Notes under the pieces: model-generated
What the model saw: only the letters and a program-made list of their open reading frames with translations
Database searches by the model: none
What the model was told of the DNA's origin: nothing
Shown: positions 1 to 6,446 of the stretch, piece after piece
Position numbering within the stretch: position 1 is the first letter of the stretch
How the letters are laid out: the number at the start of each line of letters is the position of its first letter
Made by a program: the position numbers and the translations under genes
Origin: Deltaproteobacteria bacterium
Lineage (GTDB): Bacteria > Desulfobacterota > DSM-4660 > Desulfatiglandales > HGW-15
DNA length: 9,374 nt
NCBI GenBank assembly: GCA_021737245.1
Contig: JAIPEI010000111.1
Span: 1 to 9,374 of the forward strand
Reading direction: 5' to 3'

Positions 1-594
1 GGGGCCCCCGCCTTGGCCTCGGTCCCGAGCGGGACGCCGGAGGAGGTCAAGCCGGAGACCGCGCCGCCTGCCCCGTCGCCCGAGCCGGTGTCCCTGCGGC
101 GCCAACCCATGGACCTCTCCGAGGAGGGTGTCAAATCCCTCCTTGTGGAGAACGACTTCTACGCCACATGCTGGACCTACAACGGGGATTTCTGCAACCC
201 GAACGGAGAGTTCGCCAACAGTTACCAGGACAACGGCGACGGCACGGTGACCGATCGCAGAACGGGGCTCATGTGGCAGAAGGAAGGCTCTCCCGGGGTC
301 GTGGACTGGCCCGAGGCCGGCGAGTATGTGGAGAAGCTCAACCGGGAGCGGTTTGCCGGCCACGCCGACTGGCGCCTGCCCACCGTGGAGGAGCTCGCCT
401 CCCTGATGGAGCGGTCGTGGCTGAACGACGATCTGTTCCTGGCGCCGGTCTTCAGCGCCGCGCTGAAGTACTGCTGGAGCGCCGACACCAAGGGCGTCGA
501 ACGGGCGTGGAAGGGCAACTTCCACCTCGGCTTCTTCCTGGACTTTCCCATGAGCGACTTGAGCGGCGTCCGCGCGGTGCGATCCGCCCGATAG
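1..594 (+). CDS. DUF1566 (Lcl C-terminal domain) protein, 5' partial
   Basis: The reading frame is open from the first base, so the gene starts outside the window; a TTG at position 13 is only an internal candidate. About the first 40 visible residues are a Pro/Glu/Ala-rich low-complexity linker, typical of a tether between a membrane anchor or other domain and a surface module. Next comes a short Ser-Leu-Leu-Val-Glu-Asn segment, then the DUF1566 core, recognised from NGDGTVTDRRTGLMWQ, the Trp-rich DWRLPTVEEL block, and the terminal RAVRSAR. The family is common in secreted or lipoprotein contexts in deltaproteobacteria, often fused to kinases or other domains; its function is not well established. 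The missing N-terminus would hold any signal peptide or partner domain. The downstream gene converges on it, so the two are transcribed independently. Domain assignment is confident; cellular role is not. Confidence 0.85.
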   Translation, partial: GAPALASVPSGTPEEVKPETAPPAPSPEPVSLRRQPMDLSEEGVKSLLVENDFYATCWTYNGDFCNPNGEFANSYQDNGDGTVTDRRTGLMWQKEGSPGVVDWPEAGEYVEKLNRERFAGHADWRLPTVEELASLMERSWLNDDLFLAPVFSAALKYCWSADTKGVERAWKGNFHLGFFLDFPMSDLSGVRAVRSAR

Positions 595-623
595 CCGCGG
601 GCTGAACGCCGCGGTTGACTCCC

Positions 624-658
624 GCCCCTGGGACCCTCGAGGTTCCAGGGGCTTTTTT
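624..658 (+). terminator. Rho-independent terminator of the DUF1566 gene
   Basis: A 12-bp stem (arms 624-635 and 641-652, one G-U pair) closes a 5-base loop CTCGA and is followed directly by six T residues at 653-658. The T-tract lies only on the plus-strand side, so it serves the DUF1566 gene. The convergent WbqC-type gene stops seven bases beyond it and gets a hairpin without a T-tract. Between the stop codon and this stem, two copies of CCGCGG (595-600 and 609-614) could form a smaller hairpin. Confidence 0.9.
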
Positions 659-664
659 CGCGGC

Positions 665-1366
665 TCAGCGGATGGGAGGAGTGGATTTCACGAGGATCTC
701 TCCGCTCTTGGGCCCGCAGCACCATGCCAGGTCGAAGGCCGAGAGGTTCCCGGCAAAATCGCCCCAGAGCTGGGGATAGACCGGCGAGGGCGGCCGGAAA
801 AAGCGGAGTTCCAGGCCGGCCTCGAGGAACGGGTCCGGCTGGAGAAAGCCCCTGGCCCCTTCCTGGGCCAGAAAGGTGTCGGCCCCCAGCCGGCGGCAGA
901 TCTCGACGAGGAGGTCGTGCCCGGTGGCCTCGATCCCCAGCCCGGAGAGGAGGACCAGTCTGGTCTCCAGACCGAGCACGTCCATGAGGTGGCGGATCAG
1001 GGCCAGGTCCAGGTCCGCGAGCCGCTCGAATCGGGCCTCCAGGACCTGCTCCCACACGGCCATGTGCTCCCGGAACCAGGGGGCGTTTTGGTAGGCGTGC
1101 CGGAACGTCTCCAGGAGCTTGGCGGCCCAGGGACCCTCGTGGCAGATCCGCACGTCCCGGATGCGCTGGAGGCCGAGCCCCTTCTTCCACACCGGTACCG
1201 TGACCCAGAGGGGCCCTTGAGGACCCTTGAACCGGTTGCGGGAGACCCAGGTGGTCCCGCGGGGAAACTGCACCGTGTCGAGGATCACGAGCACGTCGGC
1301 CAGAGCGGCCTTGGCGAAAAAACCGGGAAAGGGCGCAAAGTAGGGCTGGTTCGCGGCGAGGATCAT
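665..1366 (-). CDS. WbqC-family protein
   Basis: This 233-residue protein starts MILAANQPYFAPFPGFFAKA, the hallmark N-terminus of the WbqC family (PF08889), followed by LADVLVILDTVQF and SRNRFKG, and the family's usual length is near 230 residues. WbqC-like proteins occur in surface-polysaccharide loci, where they are linked to amino-sugar or O-antigen synthesis, but the reaction is not firmly known. The frame stays open upstream to about 1567, but that extension is an Arg/Ser-rich shadow of the preceding gene and the family motif begins exactly at the ATG at 1366. A GGGGA stretch lies 8 bases before it. It is the last gene of a minus-strand unit, 43 bases after the 130-residue gene, and ends just past the terminator of the convergent DUF1566 gene. 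No signal peptide or membrane segment is seen, so it is probably cytoplasmic. Confidence 0.88.
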   Translation of the reverse strand: MILAANQPYFAPFPGFFAKAALADVLVILDTVQFPRGTTWVSRNRFKGPQGPLWVTVPVWKKGLGLQRIRDVRICHEGPWAAKLLETFRHAYQNAPWFREHMAVWEQVLEARFERLADLDLALIRHLMDVLGLETRLVLLSGLGIEATGHDLLVEICRRLGADTFLAQEGARGFLQPDPFLEAGLELRFFRPPSPVYPQLWGDFAGNLSAFDLAWCCGPKSGEILVKSTPPIR

Positions 1367-1409
1367 GAAACGGTTCCCCGTGCGGCCGGGAAGGGTGAAC
1401 GCAGCAGCA

Positions 1410-1802
1410 TCACGCGAAAAGCCGGGGGTCTTTCCGTTTGAGCTCCGCAGCGCGGGAGAGGGTGAAGCGTCGGGCGAAATCCGGATGCGCCAGGTAGGGG
1501 CGCTTTTCCCGCAGAACGATGTTGGTGAACGATTCCAGGACCTGGTCCTTGTCCGCTTCTCCCACAAAGTGCTTCTTGAGCTCCGCCCGGTACTCGAGGC
1601 GGTCCCCGTGCTCCCGCCTCAGGATGCTCAGCAGCCGGCCGCCCTCGGGTACGGCGTCCAGAAGTCCCGGGTCCAGGGGGATTTCGATGCGGGCCACGAG
1701 AAGCACCAGCCACCGGCCCCCGGCCATGGGCCGGCTCTCGTCCAGGAGGTCGAGGGTCAGGCCGTTTTCGAGGGGAATGGACGCCTTCAAGCGTTCGGTC
1801 AT
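1410..1802 (-). CDS. Conserved-looking hypothetical protein, 130 residues
   Basis: I do not recognise the family. The protein begins MTERLKASIPLENGLTLDLL and has a hydrophobic strand-like stretch (WLVLLVARIEIPL, residues 31-43), then a charged, helix-prone C-terminal half rich in Glu, Arg and Lys, with motifs such as YRAELKKHFVGEADK and LAHPDFARRFTL. No signal peptide or membrane helix is evident, so it is probably cytoplasmic. The ATG is preceded by GAGG seven bases upstream and shares the four bases ATGA (1799-1802) with the stop of the preceding 39-residue ORF, a classic translational-coupling arrangement. The frame extends upstream to a TTG at 1922, but that part is an Arg/Gly/His-rich shadow of the 39-residue ORF. 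It lies between a divergent polysaccharide deacetylase and a WbqC protein, which hints at an envelope-related role without proving it. Confidence 0.75.
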   Translation of the reverse strand: MTERLKASIPLENGLTLDLLDESRPMAGGRWLVLLVARIEIPLDPGLLDAVPEGGRLLSILRREHGDRLEYRAELKKHFVGEADKDQVLESFTNIVLREKRPYLAHPDFARRFTLSRAAELKRKDPRLFA

Positions 1803-1918
1803 CTCTTTTCCTCGGAAATCAGATCCAGCAGCATCCGGGTCGTGTACTCCGCCGTGTCGGCCAGGCCGTCCAGGGGCATGAACCGCGCCTTTGTTCCTTC
1901 GCCATCTTCTGGTATCAT
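1799..1918 (-). CDS. Small ORF of 39 residues, translationally coupled
   Basis: A short frame reads MIPEDGEGTK then ARFMPLDGLADTAEYTTR, ending LLDLISEEKR. Its stop codon overlaps the start of the next gene as ATGA. From the second Met (codon 14, ATG at 1879) codon use is strongly G/C-ending and the peptide is acidic and amphipathic, unlike the Arg-rich shadow in the neighbouring frame. The first ATG (1918) lies ten bases after the deacetylase stop and has no clear ribosome binding site. AAGG lies 8 bases before the second ATG, so the true product may be 26 residues. It may be an independent small protein or a leader that couples translation of the 130-residue gene. No known family is recognised. 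Confidence 0.5.
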   Translation of the reverse strand: MIPEDGEGTKARFMPLDGLADTAEYTTRMLLDLISEEKR

Positions 1919-1928
1919 GCAAAGAATG

Positions 1929-2702
1929 TCAAAGGATCCCGGAGACGTGAACAAACTCGACCGCGCCCGCCGGGAGAGAGGAGACGAACCGGCCCACCGC
2001 CAGGGCGGTCTCCGGATGCGGGTGGCCGATGCCCACGGCCTGGCCGTGCCGCCGGGCGTGGGCGTGGAGCTGCTCCAGGCAGCGGAGCACCCGGGCCTCC
2101 TCGGGCCGGTTGTCGAGGAAGATGTTGCGGCGGGCCGCGGACATGTGGAGCCTGCACGCTGTGGGATAGGCCTTGGACCGGCCGGAGGTGAGGCTGTCCA
2201 CGAAGAAGAGCCCCTGGTCGCGGATCACGGGCAGGACCTGGGACATCTTCTCGGGCGAGGCGGTGAAGCGGGACCCCATGTGGTTGTTCATGCCGGCCAC
2301 GCAGGGCAGCTCTGCGAGGTTCTCCCGGAGGGTGGAGACGATTCTGTCCGGTCCATCCTTTACGAACAGGGCCCCGGGCCCGGGGTCCAGGGTGGCGTTG
2401 CAGGGTTCCATGGGCTGGTGGAGCATGACCTGCTGTCCCCGCTCGTGGATCTCGAAGGCCAGGTCGCGGGAGTGGGCCAGCCGGGGCAGCACCGCGTAGG
2501 TTATGGGGACGCCGATCTCCAGGAACGCCCGGGCCCGGCTGCGGCTGAAACCGATGTCGTCGACGATCAGGGCGATGCGGGGGGGGCGTTCGGGTTGCGG
2601 GAGTGCAGCCCCGAAGACCGACGACCGGAACGGTCCGGCCATGGCCGTAATTCCCCAGAGCAGGCTGAGGGTTCCTTGTCGAATAAACCGCCTTCGGTCC
2701 AT
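1929..2702 (-). CDS. Divergent polysaccharide deacetylase, Tat-exported
   Basis: This 257-residue protein belongs to the divergent polysaccharide deacetylase family (PF04748, YibQ type), a NodB-related carbohydrate deacetylase fold. It shows IALIVDDIGFS (43-53) with the metal/catalytic Asp pair, HQPME (95-99), NNHMGS (139-144), FFVDSLTS (167-172), DNR (197-199) and GIGHPHPET (224-232), the expected order. The N-terminus has a twin-arginine-like motif (RRRFIR, 3-8), a hydrophobic stretch to about residue 22 and a possible cleavage site near GAA (31-33), so it is probably exported through Tat to the periplasm to act on an envelope or peptidoglycan glycan. The ATG at 2702 follows GAGAGGAG closely. 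It leads a minus-strand unit that continues through a 39-residue ORF, a 130-residue protein and WbqC. The substrate is unknown, and members of this family are poorly characterised biochemically. Confidence 0.9.
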   Translation of the reverse strand: MDRRRFIRQGTLSLLWGITAMAGPFRSSVFGAALPQPERPPRIALIVDDIGFSRSRARAFLEIGVPITYAVLPRLAHSRDLAFEIHERGQQVMLHQPMEPCNATLDPGPGALFVKDGPDRIVSTLRENLAELPCVAGMNNHMGSRFTASPEKMSQVLPVIRDQGLFFVDSLTSGRSKAYPTACRLHMSAARRNIFLDNRPEEARVLRCLEQLHAHARRHGQAVGIGHPHPETALAVGRFVSSLPAGAVEFVHVSGIL

Positions 2703-2766
2703 GGGCTCCTCTCGCTTGATTGCCGGGACGATCCCGGGGGTTGGGGGGCGGGAGGTCTGATTCTAT

Positions 2767-2795
2767 TCACTACAACCTATAGGCGATCATGTCAA
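2767..2795 (-). promoter_or_regulatory. Candidate promoter for the deacetylase unit
   Basis: On the minus strand a perfect -35 hexamer TTGACA (2795-2790) is followed, after 17 bases, by TAGTGA (2772-2767), a poor -10. A start near 2760 would give a leader of about 58 bases to the deacetylase ATG. The NrdR-box-like palindrome begins 6 bases upstream of the -35. The weak -10 keeps confidence low. Confidence 0.35.
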
Positions 2796-2798
2796 GAT

Positions 2799-2820
2799 AA
2801 AACACCATATATAGTGTTTT
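2799..2820. promoter_or_regulatory. 22-bp near-perfect palindrome resembling an NrdR box
   Basis: AAAACAC and GTGTTTT arms flank an ATATAT centre, with one mismatched pair (C2806/A2813). The inner 16 bases (2802-2817) match the published NrdR-box consensus acaCwAtATaTwGtgt at every position but one. It lies between the divergently transcribed deacetylase unit and the glycerate 2-kinase, 51 bases before the kinase start codon. TATAGT (2810-2815) inside it could serve as a plus-strand -10, but no good -35 accompanies it. A weaker partial match with a CCTATAGG core (2776-2783) is centred 30 bp away, near the three-turn spacing of paired NrdR boxes. Neither neighbouring gene is a known NrdR target, so another regulator is possible. 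Confidence 0.5.
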
Positions 2821-2871
2821 TGTAGGAGTTCCTGGCGTATTGCGCAGGACCGAACAGGGAGAGACGGGAGC

Positions 2872-4239
2872 ATGGGAGAGACCGTGGAAAAGGGGGATCT
2901 GGCGCGGCTGCGAAGCGACGCTGAGGCCGTTTTTCTGGCTGCGATCCGGCGGGTGGACCCTTATGAGGCCGTGAAGCGGTTTGTTCGAAGGGAGGGTCGA
3001 AGACTGCTCCTGGGGGAGAGGCCCGGATCCGCCGGAGACCTGGACCTGGACGCATACCAGCGGGTCTTCGTGGTGGGCGGGGGCAAGGCCACGGCGCCCA
3101 TGGCGCGGGCCCTGGAGGAGCTGGCGGGGGACCGCATCACCGAGGGCCGGATCAACGTGAAGTACGGGTTTTCCGAGACGCTGGAGCGGACCGCGATCAT
3201 GGAGGCGGATCATCCCGTGCCGGACAGGAGCGGCGTGGACGGGACCCGGGACATCATGGATCTTCTGGCGCAGGCCGGAGACCGGGACCTGGTGATCTCG
3301 CTGATCTCCGGCGGGGGATCGGCCCTGCTGCCGCAGCCCGCCGGACGCATCCGCCTGGAGGAGAAGCAGGCCGTCACCCGGAAGCTTCTGGAGTGCGGGG
3401 CGAGCATCGACGAGATCAACGCCGTGCGGAAGCACATCTCCGGGTCCAAGGGGGGGCAGATGGCCAGGGCCGCCGCTCCCGCCACCACGGTCAACCTCAT
3501 GCTCTCCGACGTGGTGGGAGACCGGATGGACGTCATCGCCTCGGGTCCGTTCGTGCCGGATGCGAGCACCTTCCAGGACGCCTGGCACACTCTGGACCGC
3601 TACGGACTGCTCCCGGACCTGCCGAACGCGGTGCGGGAGCATTTGGAGCAGGGCCGGAACGGGGTGATCCCCGACACCCCGAAGGCCGGAGACCCCGCCT
3701 TCGAACGGGTGACGAATCTCATCATCGGGAGCAACATCCAGGCCCTGGAGCGGGCCGCCCAGGAGGCCGGGTCCCTGGGGTACGCTCCCCTGATCCTGTC
3801 CTCCATGATCGAGGGGGAGACCCGGGACGTGGCCAAGGTGCACGCGGCCATAGGCCGGGAGATGCTCAAGACAGGGCGGCCTCTGGCGCCGCCTGCGTGC
3901 GTGATCTCCGGCGGCGAGACCACCGTGACCATTCGGGGGAAGGGACGGGGCGGAAGGAACCAGGAGTTCGGCCTGGCCGCCGCCCTGGAGCTGGCGGGGC
4001 TTCCCTCCCGGATCGTGCTCCTGAGCGGGGGAACGGACGGAAACGACGGCCCCACGGACGCGGCCGGCGCGGTGGTGGACCCTACGACCGTCGAACGGGG
4101 AAGGGCATCCGGCCTGGATGCGGAGGCCTATCTGGACGACAACGACGCCTACACGTTTTTCTCGGCCACGGGCGACCTGCTGATGACCGGCCCAACGAAG
4201 ACGAACGTGATGGACGTGCGGTTGGTTATGGTGAAGTAA
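2872..4239 (+). CDS. gckA: Glycerate 2-kinase (GckA/TtuD type, MOFRL family)
   Basis: This 455-residue cytoplasmic enzyme is a class II glycerate 2-kinase (ATP + D-glycerate to 2-phosphoglycerate + ADP), a family often mislabelled hydroxypyruvate reductase. The N-terminal domain shows VFVVGGGKATAPM (65-77), HPVPD (114-118), SLISGGGSALLPQP (143-156), NAVRKHISGSKGG (183-195) and SDVVGD (212-217). The C-terminal MOFRL domain carries ISGGET, GRGGRNQEF and SGGTDGNDGPTDAAGAVVD. Length and motif order match the family. The ATG at 2872 follows AGGGAGAG about ten bases upstream. It is divergent from the deacetylase unit across 169 bases containing an NrdR-box-like palindrome, and convergent with an operon for glycosylglycerate-type solutes, 29 bases away. 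The kinase could recycle glycerate released from such solutes, or drain it into glycolysis; that functional link is inferred from position only. Confidence 0.93.
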   Translation: MGETVEKGDLARLRSDAEAVFLAAIRRVDPYEAVKRFVRREGRRLLLGERPGSAGDLDLDAYQRVFVVGGGKATAPMARALEELAGDRITEGRINVKYGFSETLERTAIMEADHPVPDRSGVDGTRDIMDLLAQAGDRDLVISLISGGGSALLPQPAGRIRLEEKQAVTRKLLECGASIDEINAVRKHISGSKGGQMARAAAPATTVNLMLSDVVGDRMDVIASGPFVPDASTFQDAWHTLDRYGLLPDLPNAVREHLEQGRNGVIPDTPKAGDPAFERVTNLIIGSNIQALERAAQEAGSLGYAPLILSSMIEGETRDVAKVHAAIGREMLKTGRPLAPPACVISGGETTVTIRGKGRGGRNQEFGLAAALELAGLPSRIVLLSGGTDGNDGPTDAAGAVVDPTTVERGRASGLDAEAYLDDNDAYTFFSATGDLLMTGPTKTNVMDVRLVMVK

Positions 4240-4270
4240 GAGGAAAGAGACCTCTTTTCTCTTCTTTTTT
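4238..4270 (+). terminator. Intrinsic terminator of glycerate 2-kinase
   Basis: A purine arm (4238-4249) can pair with a pyrimidine arm (4252-4263) over 11-12 bp including one G-U pair, with a tiny loop, followed by C and six T residues (4265-4270). It begins inside the kinase stop codon and ends inside the stop codon of the convergent glycosyltransferase. The stem is unusually A/G against C/T rather than G+C-rich. The reverse strand has the same hairpin but only a weak T-run, so the minus-strand operon may be terminated here less efficiently. Confidence 0.8.
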
Positions 4271-5489
4271 ACAGCTCCCCGTTCCACCGCTTGATCAGAT
4301 ACGGCTTGGTCATCTCGAAGGTGACGCAATCCTCTTCGATGGCCTCCTCGGCCTGCTGGGTGGACATCCGCCGGGTCTTCTTGACAAAGGAAAAGGTTCG
4401 CCCGTAGTAGAGCGGGATCAGGGATTCCATGAGCAGGTCGGGCTCCCGGACCCGGTCGCGGTAGGCCACGCCCATGTCGAAGAGGATCCGCGCCCACAGG
4501 TCGGTGGGAAAGGCGAAGACCCGCTCCTTCATGCCCTTGATCTCCATCAGCTTTCCGAAGACATCCTCGAAGAGGGCCTCCTTCCAGATCTCTTCGTACT
4601 CGTCGAAACCGGCGTGAAACTTCTTGAAGAGCTTCTGGGCGTCCACGTCCACCTTGGGCGGCATCTCCACCTCGCCGAGGCCGAACCCGTAGATGGCCGT
4701 GGGCTTGCTGTACTTGACCCGCATCCAGGTGTCGTCGAAATGGGACATCAGCGAGAAGATGGTGCCGATGACCTGGCGGAACATGGGGCCGAGGGAGGAG
4801 GCCGGGTCTTTGGGGCGGTGAATCTTGGGCCGTCCCATGAAGGACTGGCAAATGGGTACGCCCTGGTTGAGGGCGATGGTGGTCATCCAGATGTCGATGC
4901 CGAAGTTGGCCGTGGCCTCGTCCCACGCCTCGTTCTCCAGGTAGATCCGGGCAAGGTCCCCGCTGAACCCGAAGTCCCCGCCGATGGGCTGCCGCACCCG
5001 CCGGCCGTAAAGGGTCCTCGACAGGGGATAGGCGATGCCGTTGGTGATGGTGCCGTCATACTTGTGGCGGACATAGAGGGGGGCCACGTAGGAGAAGTCG
5101 TTGAACAGGGGTTCACCCAGATGCCGGATCCACTGGGGCGTAATGCTCTTGAGATCCGCATCCACCACCACGACGGCCTTGGCCTCCAGCTCGAGAATCT
5201 TTTCGAACAGGTTCCTGAAGTTGTTCCCCTTGCCCTTGACGCCGGGCTCGGTGGACAGGTAGATCTTGGACCGCTCCGTCGGCGTGTTCAGGAAGGCCTC
5301 CCTGGTCCCGTCGGGCGAGTTGTTGTCCGTGTTGATGATGACCGAGCGCACCTCGGGAAAGAACTTGACCAGGCCCTCGCTTGCCTGCTTGACCGGGTAG
5401 CTGATGGAATCCGCTTCGTTGTAGGATGGGATGCAGACAACCAGATCCGCCTTGTCGACTCCGTCCGGATTGACTTCTTTCTCGAACAT
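4269..5489 (-). CDS. GT81/GT2-type glycosyltransferase, second enzyme of a glycosylglycerate-type solute pathway
   Basis: A 406-residue GT-A-fold transferase. Motifs in order, numbered from the ATG at 5489: IPSYNEADSI (20-29), GKGNN (86-90), DADLK (110-114, the DxD nucleotide-sugar/metal motif), VRQPIGGDFGFSGDLA (165-180), FGIDIWM (196-202) and KIHRPKD (222-228). These are the hallmarks of the GT81 family, which contains glucosyl-3-phosphoglycerate synthase and glucosylglycerate synthase. The C-terminal 150 residues are helical and charged. It is third in the unit after the GpgS-like gene and the HAD phosphatase. Candidate activities are glucosylglycerate synthase (ADP-glucose + D-glycerate) or a second sugar transfer as in MggA of Petrotoga; sequence reading cannot choose. 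The frame extends to a TTG at 5543, but that lacks a ribosome binding site, while ATG 5489 has GGAGG 11 bases upstream. No membrane segment is seen. Confidence 0.8.
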   Translation of the reverse strand: MFEKEVNPDGVDKADLVVCIPSYNEADSISYPVKQASEGLVKFFPEVRSVIINTDNNSPDGTREAFLNTPTERSKIYLSTEPGVKGKGNNFRNLFEKILELEAKAVVVVDADLKSITPQWIRHLGEPLFNDFSYVAPLYVRHKYDGTITNGIAYPLSRTLYGRRVRQPIGGDFGFSGDLARIYLENEAWDEATANFGIDIWMTTIALNQGVPICQSFMGRPKIHRPKDPASSLGPMFRQVIGTIFSLMSHFDDTWMRVKYSKPTAIYGFGLGEVEMPPKVDVDAQKLFKKFHAGFDEYEEIWKEALFEDVFGKLMEIKGMKERVFAFPTDLWARILFDMGVAYRDRVREPDLLMESLIPLYYGRTFSFVKKTRRMSTQQAEEAIEEDCVTFEMTKPYLIKRWNGEL

Positions 5490-5552
5490 CTCAGCACAAG
5501 CCTCCGTATCGCCGGTTTGCGGCCGGAAATGGTTTTCCGGCAAGGGTGCGTC

Positions 5553-6428
5553 TTACGCGTTAACGCTCACCGTCAGAAGATCCAGGACCGCCCGGTTCCA
5601 ACCGTCGGGCCCCGGTTTCCCGGTGATTCGAATGCCGGGGACCGCTTCAGCCATGTCCCCTATGGGGCGGGATGAGCGAACCAGCACGGGCTCGTCCACC
5701 CGCATCAACATGGGTAGATCGTTGGGGCTGTCTCCCAGGCCGGCCGTTCGAACCGCCGGCCGCTCGCTGCGAAACCAGTCCGTGAGCAGGGAGACCGCCT
5801 TCCCCTTGTCGCACCCCCCGAAGAGGTGCAGGAACCGCCCGCCTGCGGTCACCTGGAGTCCCCGTTCTTGCGCGGCCCGCTCGAGGAGATCGAGATCCGT
5901 TTTCCCGGGGTCGTTCATCACGAAGGGCTCGTCGTACTCCCTTTGCGCGGCCCGCCCGGCGTCTTCCGGGGAGAGGCCTGTGAGGCGGGCGATCTCCCCT
6001 GCGCCCATGTCGGAAAAGCCCCTGATATCCGGCCGGCTCAGCTCCTCCCGGATCTCCCGGAGGGACCGGGCGACGACGTCGTATGGAACGCCCAGATGCA
6101 GCACGTGCCCGCCCCCGCCGTCGGGAAGGGACTCCGCGGGCGGCGCCTGGGGACAGCCGGCTGGAAACACGATGCCTCCGCCGTTCTCCGGGACGAACGG
6201 CCAGTCGAGCCCCAGGGCCTTCCGAAGGAGCTCCATCTCGGCGCGCGTCTTGCTCGACACCAGGACCAAGGGGACGCCCCGCTCCCGGCAGCGTTCCAGG
6301 GCCTCGACGGCCGGTCCCCACCCGTAGGTGTCGTGGTCCAGCAGGGTGCCGTCCAGGTCCGTGAAGATGACGAGATCCGTTCGTTGTCCCCCCCTCGTCA
6401 TGGACGCGCTGTCCCCGCCTGTTCTCAC
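5553..6428 (-). CDS. mpgP: HAD-IIB phosphatase, mannosyl/glucosyl-3-phosphoglycerate phosphatase family
   Basis: A 291-residue HAD hydrolase that removes phosphate from a glycosyl-3-phosphoglycerate. Motif I is FTDLDGTLLD (22-31, nucleophile Asp24 and acid/base Asp26), motif II is VSSKTRAE (57-64), then ENGGGI (81-86), the family-specific REYDEPF (163-169), DKGK (207-210) with motif III Lys, and motif IV GDSPND (232-237). This set is characteristic of the mannosyl-3-phosphoglycerate phosphatase (MpgP/YedP) group. The context, between a GpgS-like synthase and a second GT81-like transferase, suggests the physiological substrate is glucosyl-3-phosphoglycerate (GpgP role) or a mannosylglucosyl form; the symbol names the family, not a proven substrate. 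The GTG at 6428 is preferred because GAGGGGG lies just upstream; an ATG at 6401 would remove nine residues before the conserved domain. It follows the GpgS-like gene by 18 bases. Confidence 0.88.
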   Translation of the reverse strand: MRTGGDSASMTRGGQRTDLVIFTDLDGTLLDHDTYGWGPAVEALERCRERGVPLVLVSSKTRAEMELLRKALGLDWPFVPENGGGIVFPAGCPQAPPAESLPDGGGGHVLHLGVPYDVVARSLREIREELSRPDIRGFSDMGAGEIARLTGLSPEDAGRAAQREYDEPFVMNDPGKTDLDLLERAAQERGLQVTAGGRFLHLFGGCDKGKAVSLLTDWFRSERPAVRTAGLGDSPNDLPMLMRVDEPVLVRSSRPIGDMAEAVPGIRITGKPGPDGWNRAVLDLLTVSVNA

Positions 6429-6446
6429 CGGTCCCCCTCTTTCTCC

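Noticed and set aside
595..614. Hairpin from two CCGCGG copies as a separate regulatory element
   Set aside because: CCGCGG is self-complementary and common in GC-rich DNA; the stem is short and lies directly ahead of a much stronger terminator.
1367..1567. N-terminal extension of the WbqC gene to 1567
   Set aside because: The extension overlaps the 130-residue gene out of frame and has Arg/Ser-rich composition; the family's conserved N-terminus starts at ATG 1366.
1410..1922. Longer 170-residue version of the 130-residue gene, starting at TTG 1922
   Set aside because: The extra 40 residues are an Arg/Gly-rich shadow of the 39-residue ORF, and ATG 1802 has a good ribosome binding site and an ATGA overlap.
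1907..1932. TTGACA overlapping the deacetylase stop as an internal promoter
   Set aside because: At 17 bases the -10 would be GAAGAT, a poor match, and the position inside a tight unit makes a separate promoter unnecessary.
2831..2846. TGGCGTATTGC as a sigma-54 promoter for glycerate kinase
   Set aside because: The GG and GC elements are too close together for the required -24/-12 spacing.
3393..5675. Plus-strand open frame of 760 codons, with similar long frames at 1365-2825 and 5826-7868 (plus) and 2770-4926 (minus)
   Set aside because: Each lies antisense or out of frame to well-recognised genes, is rich in Gly, Arg, Pro and His, and shows no family motif. Few stop codons are expected in shadow frames of GC-rich coding DNA.
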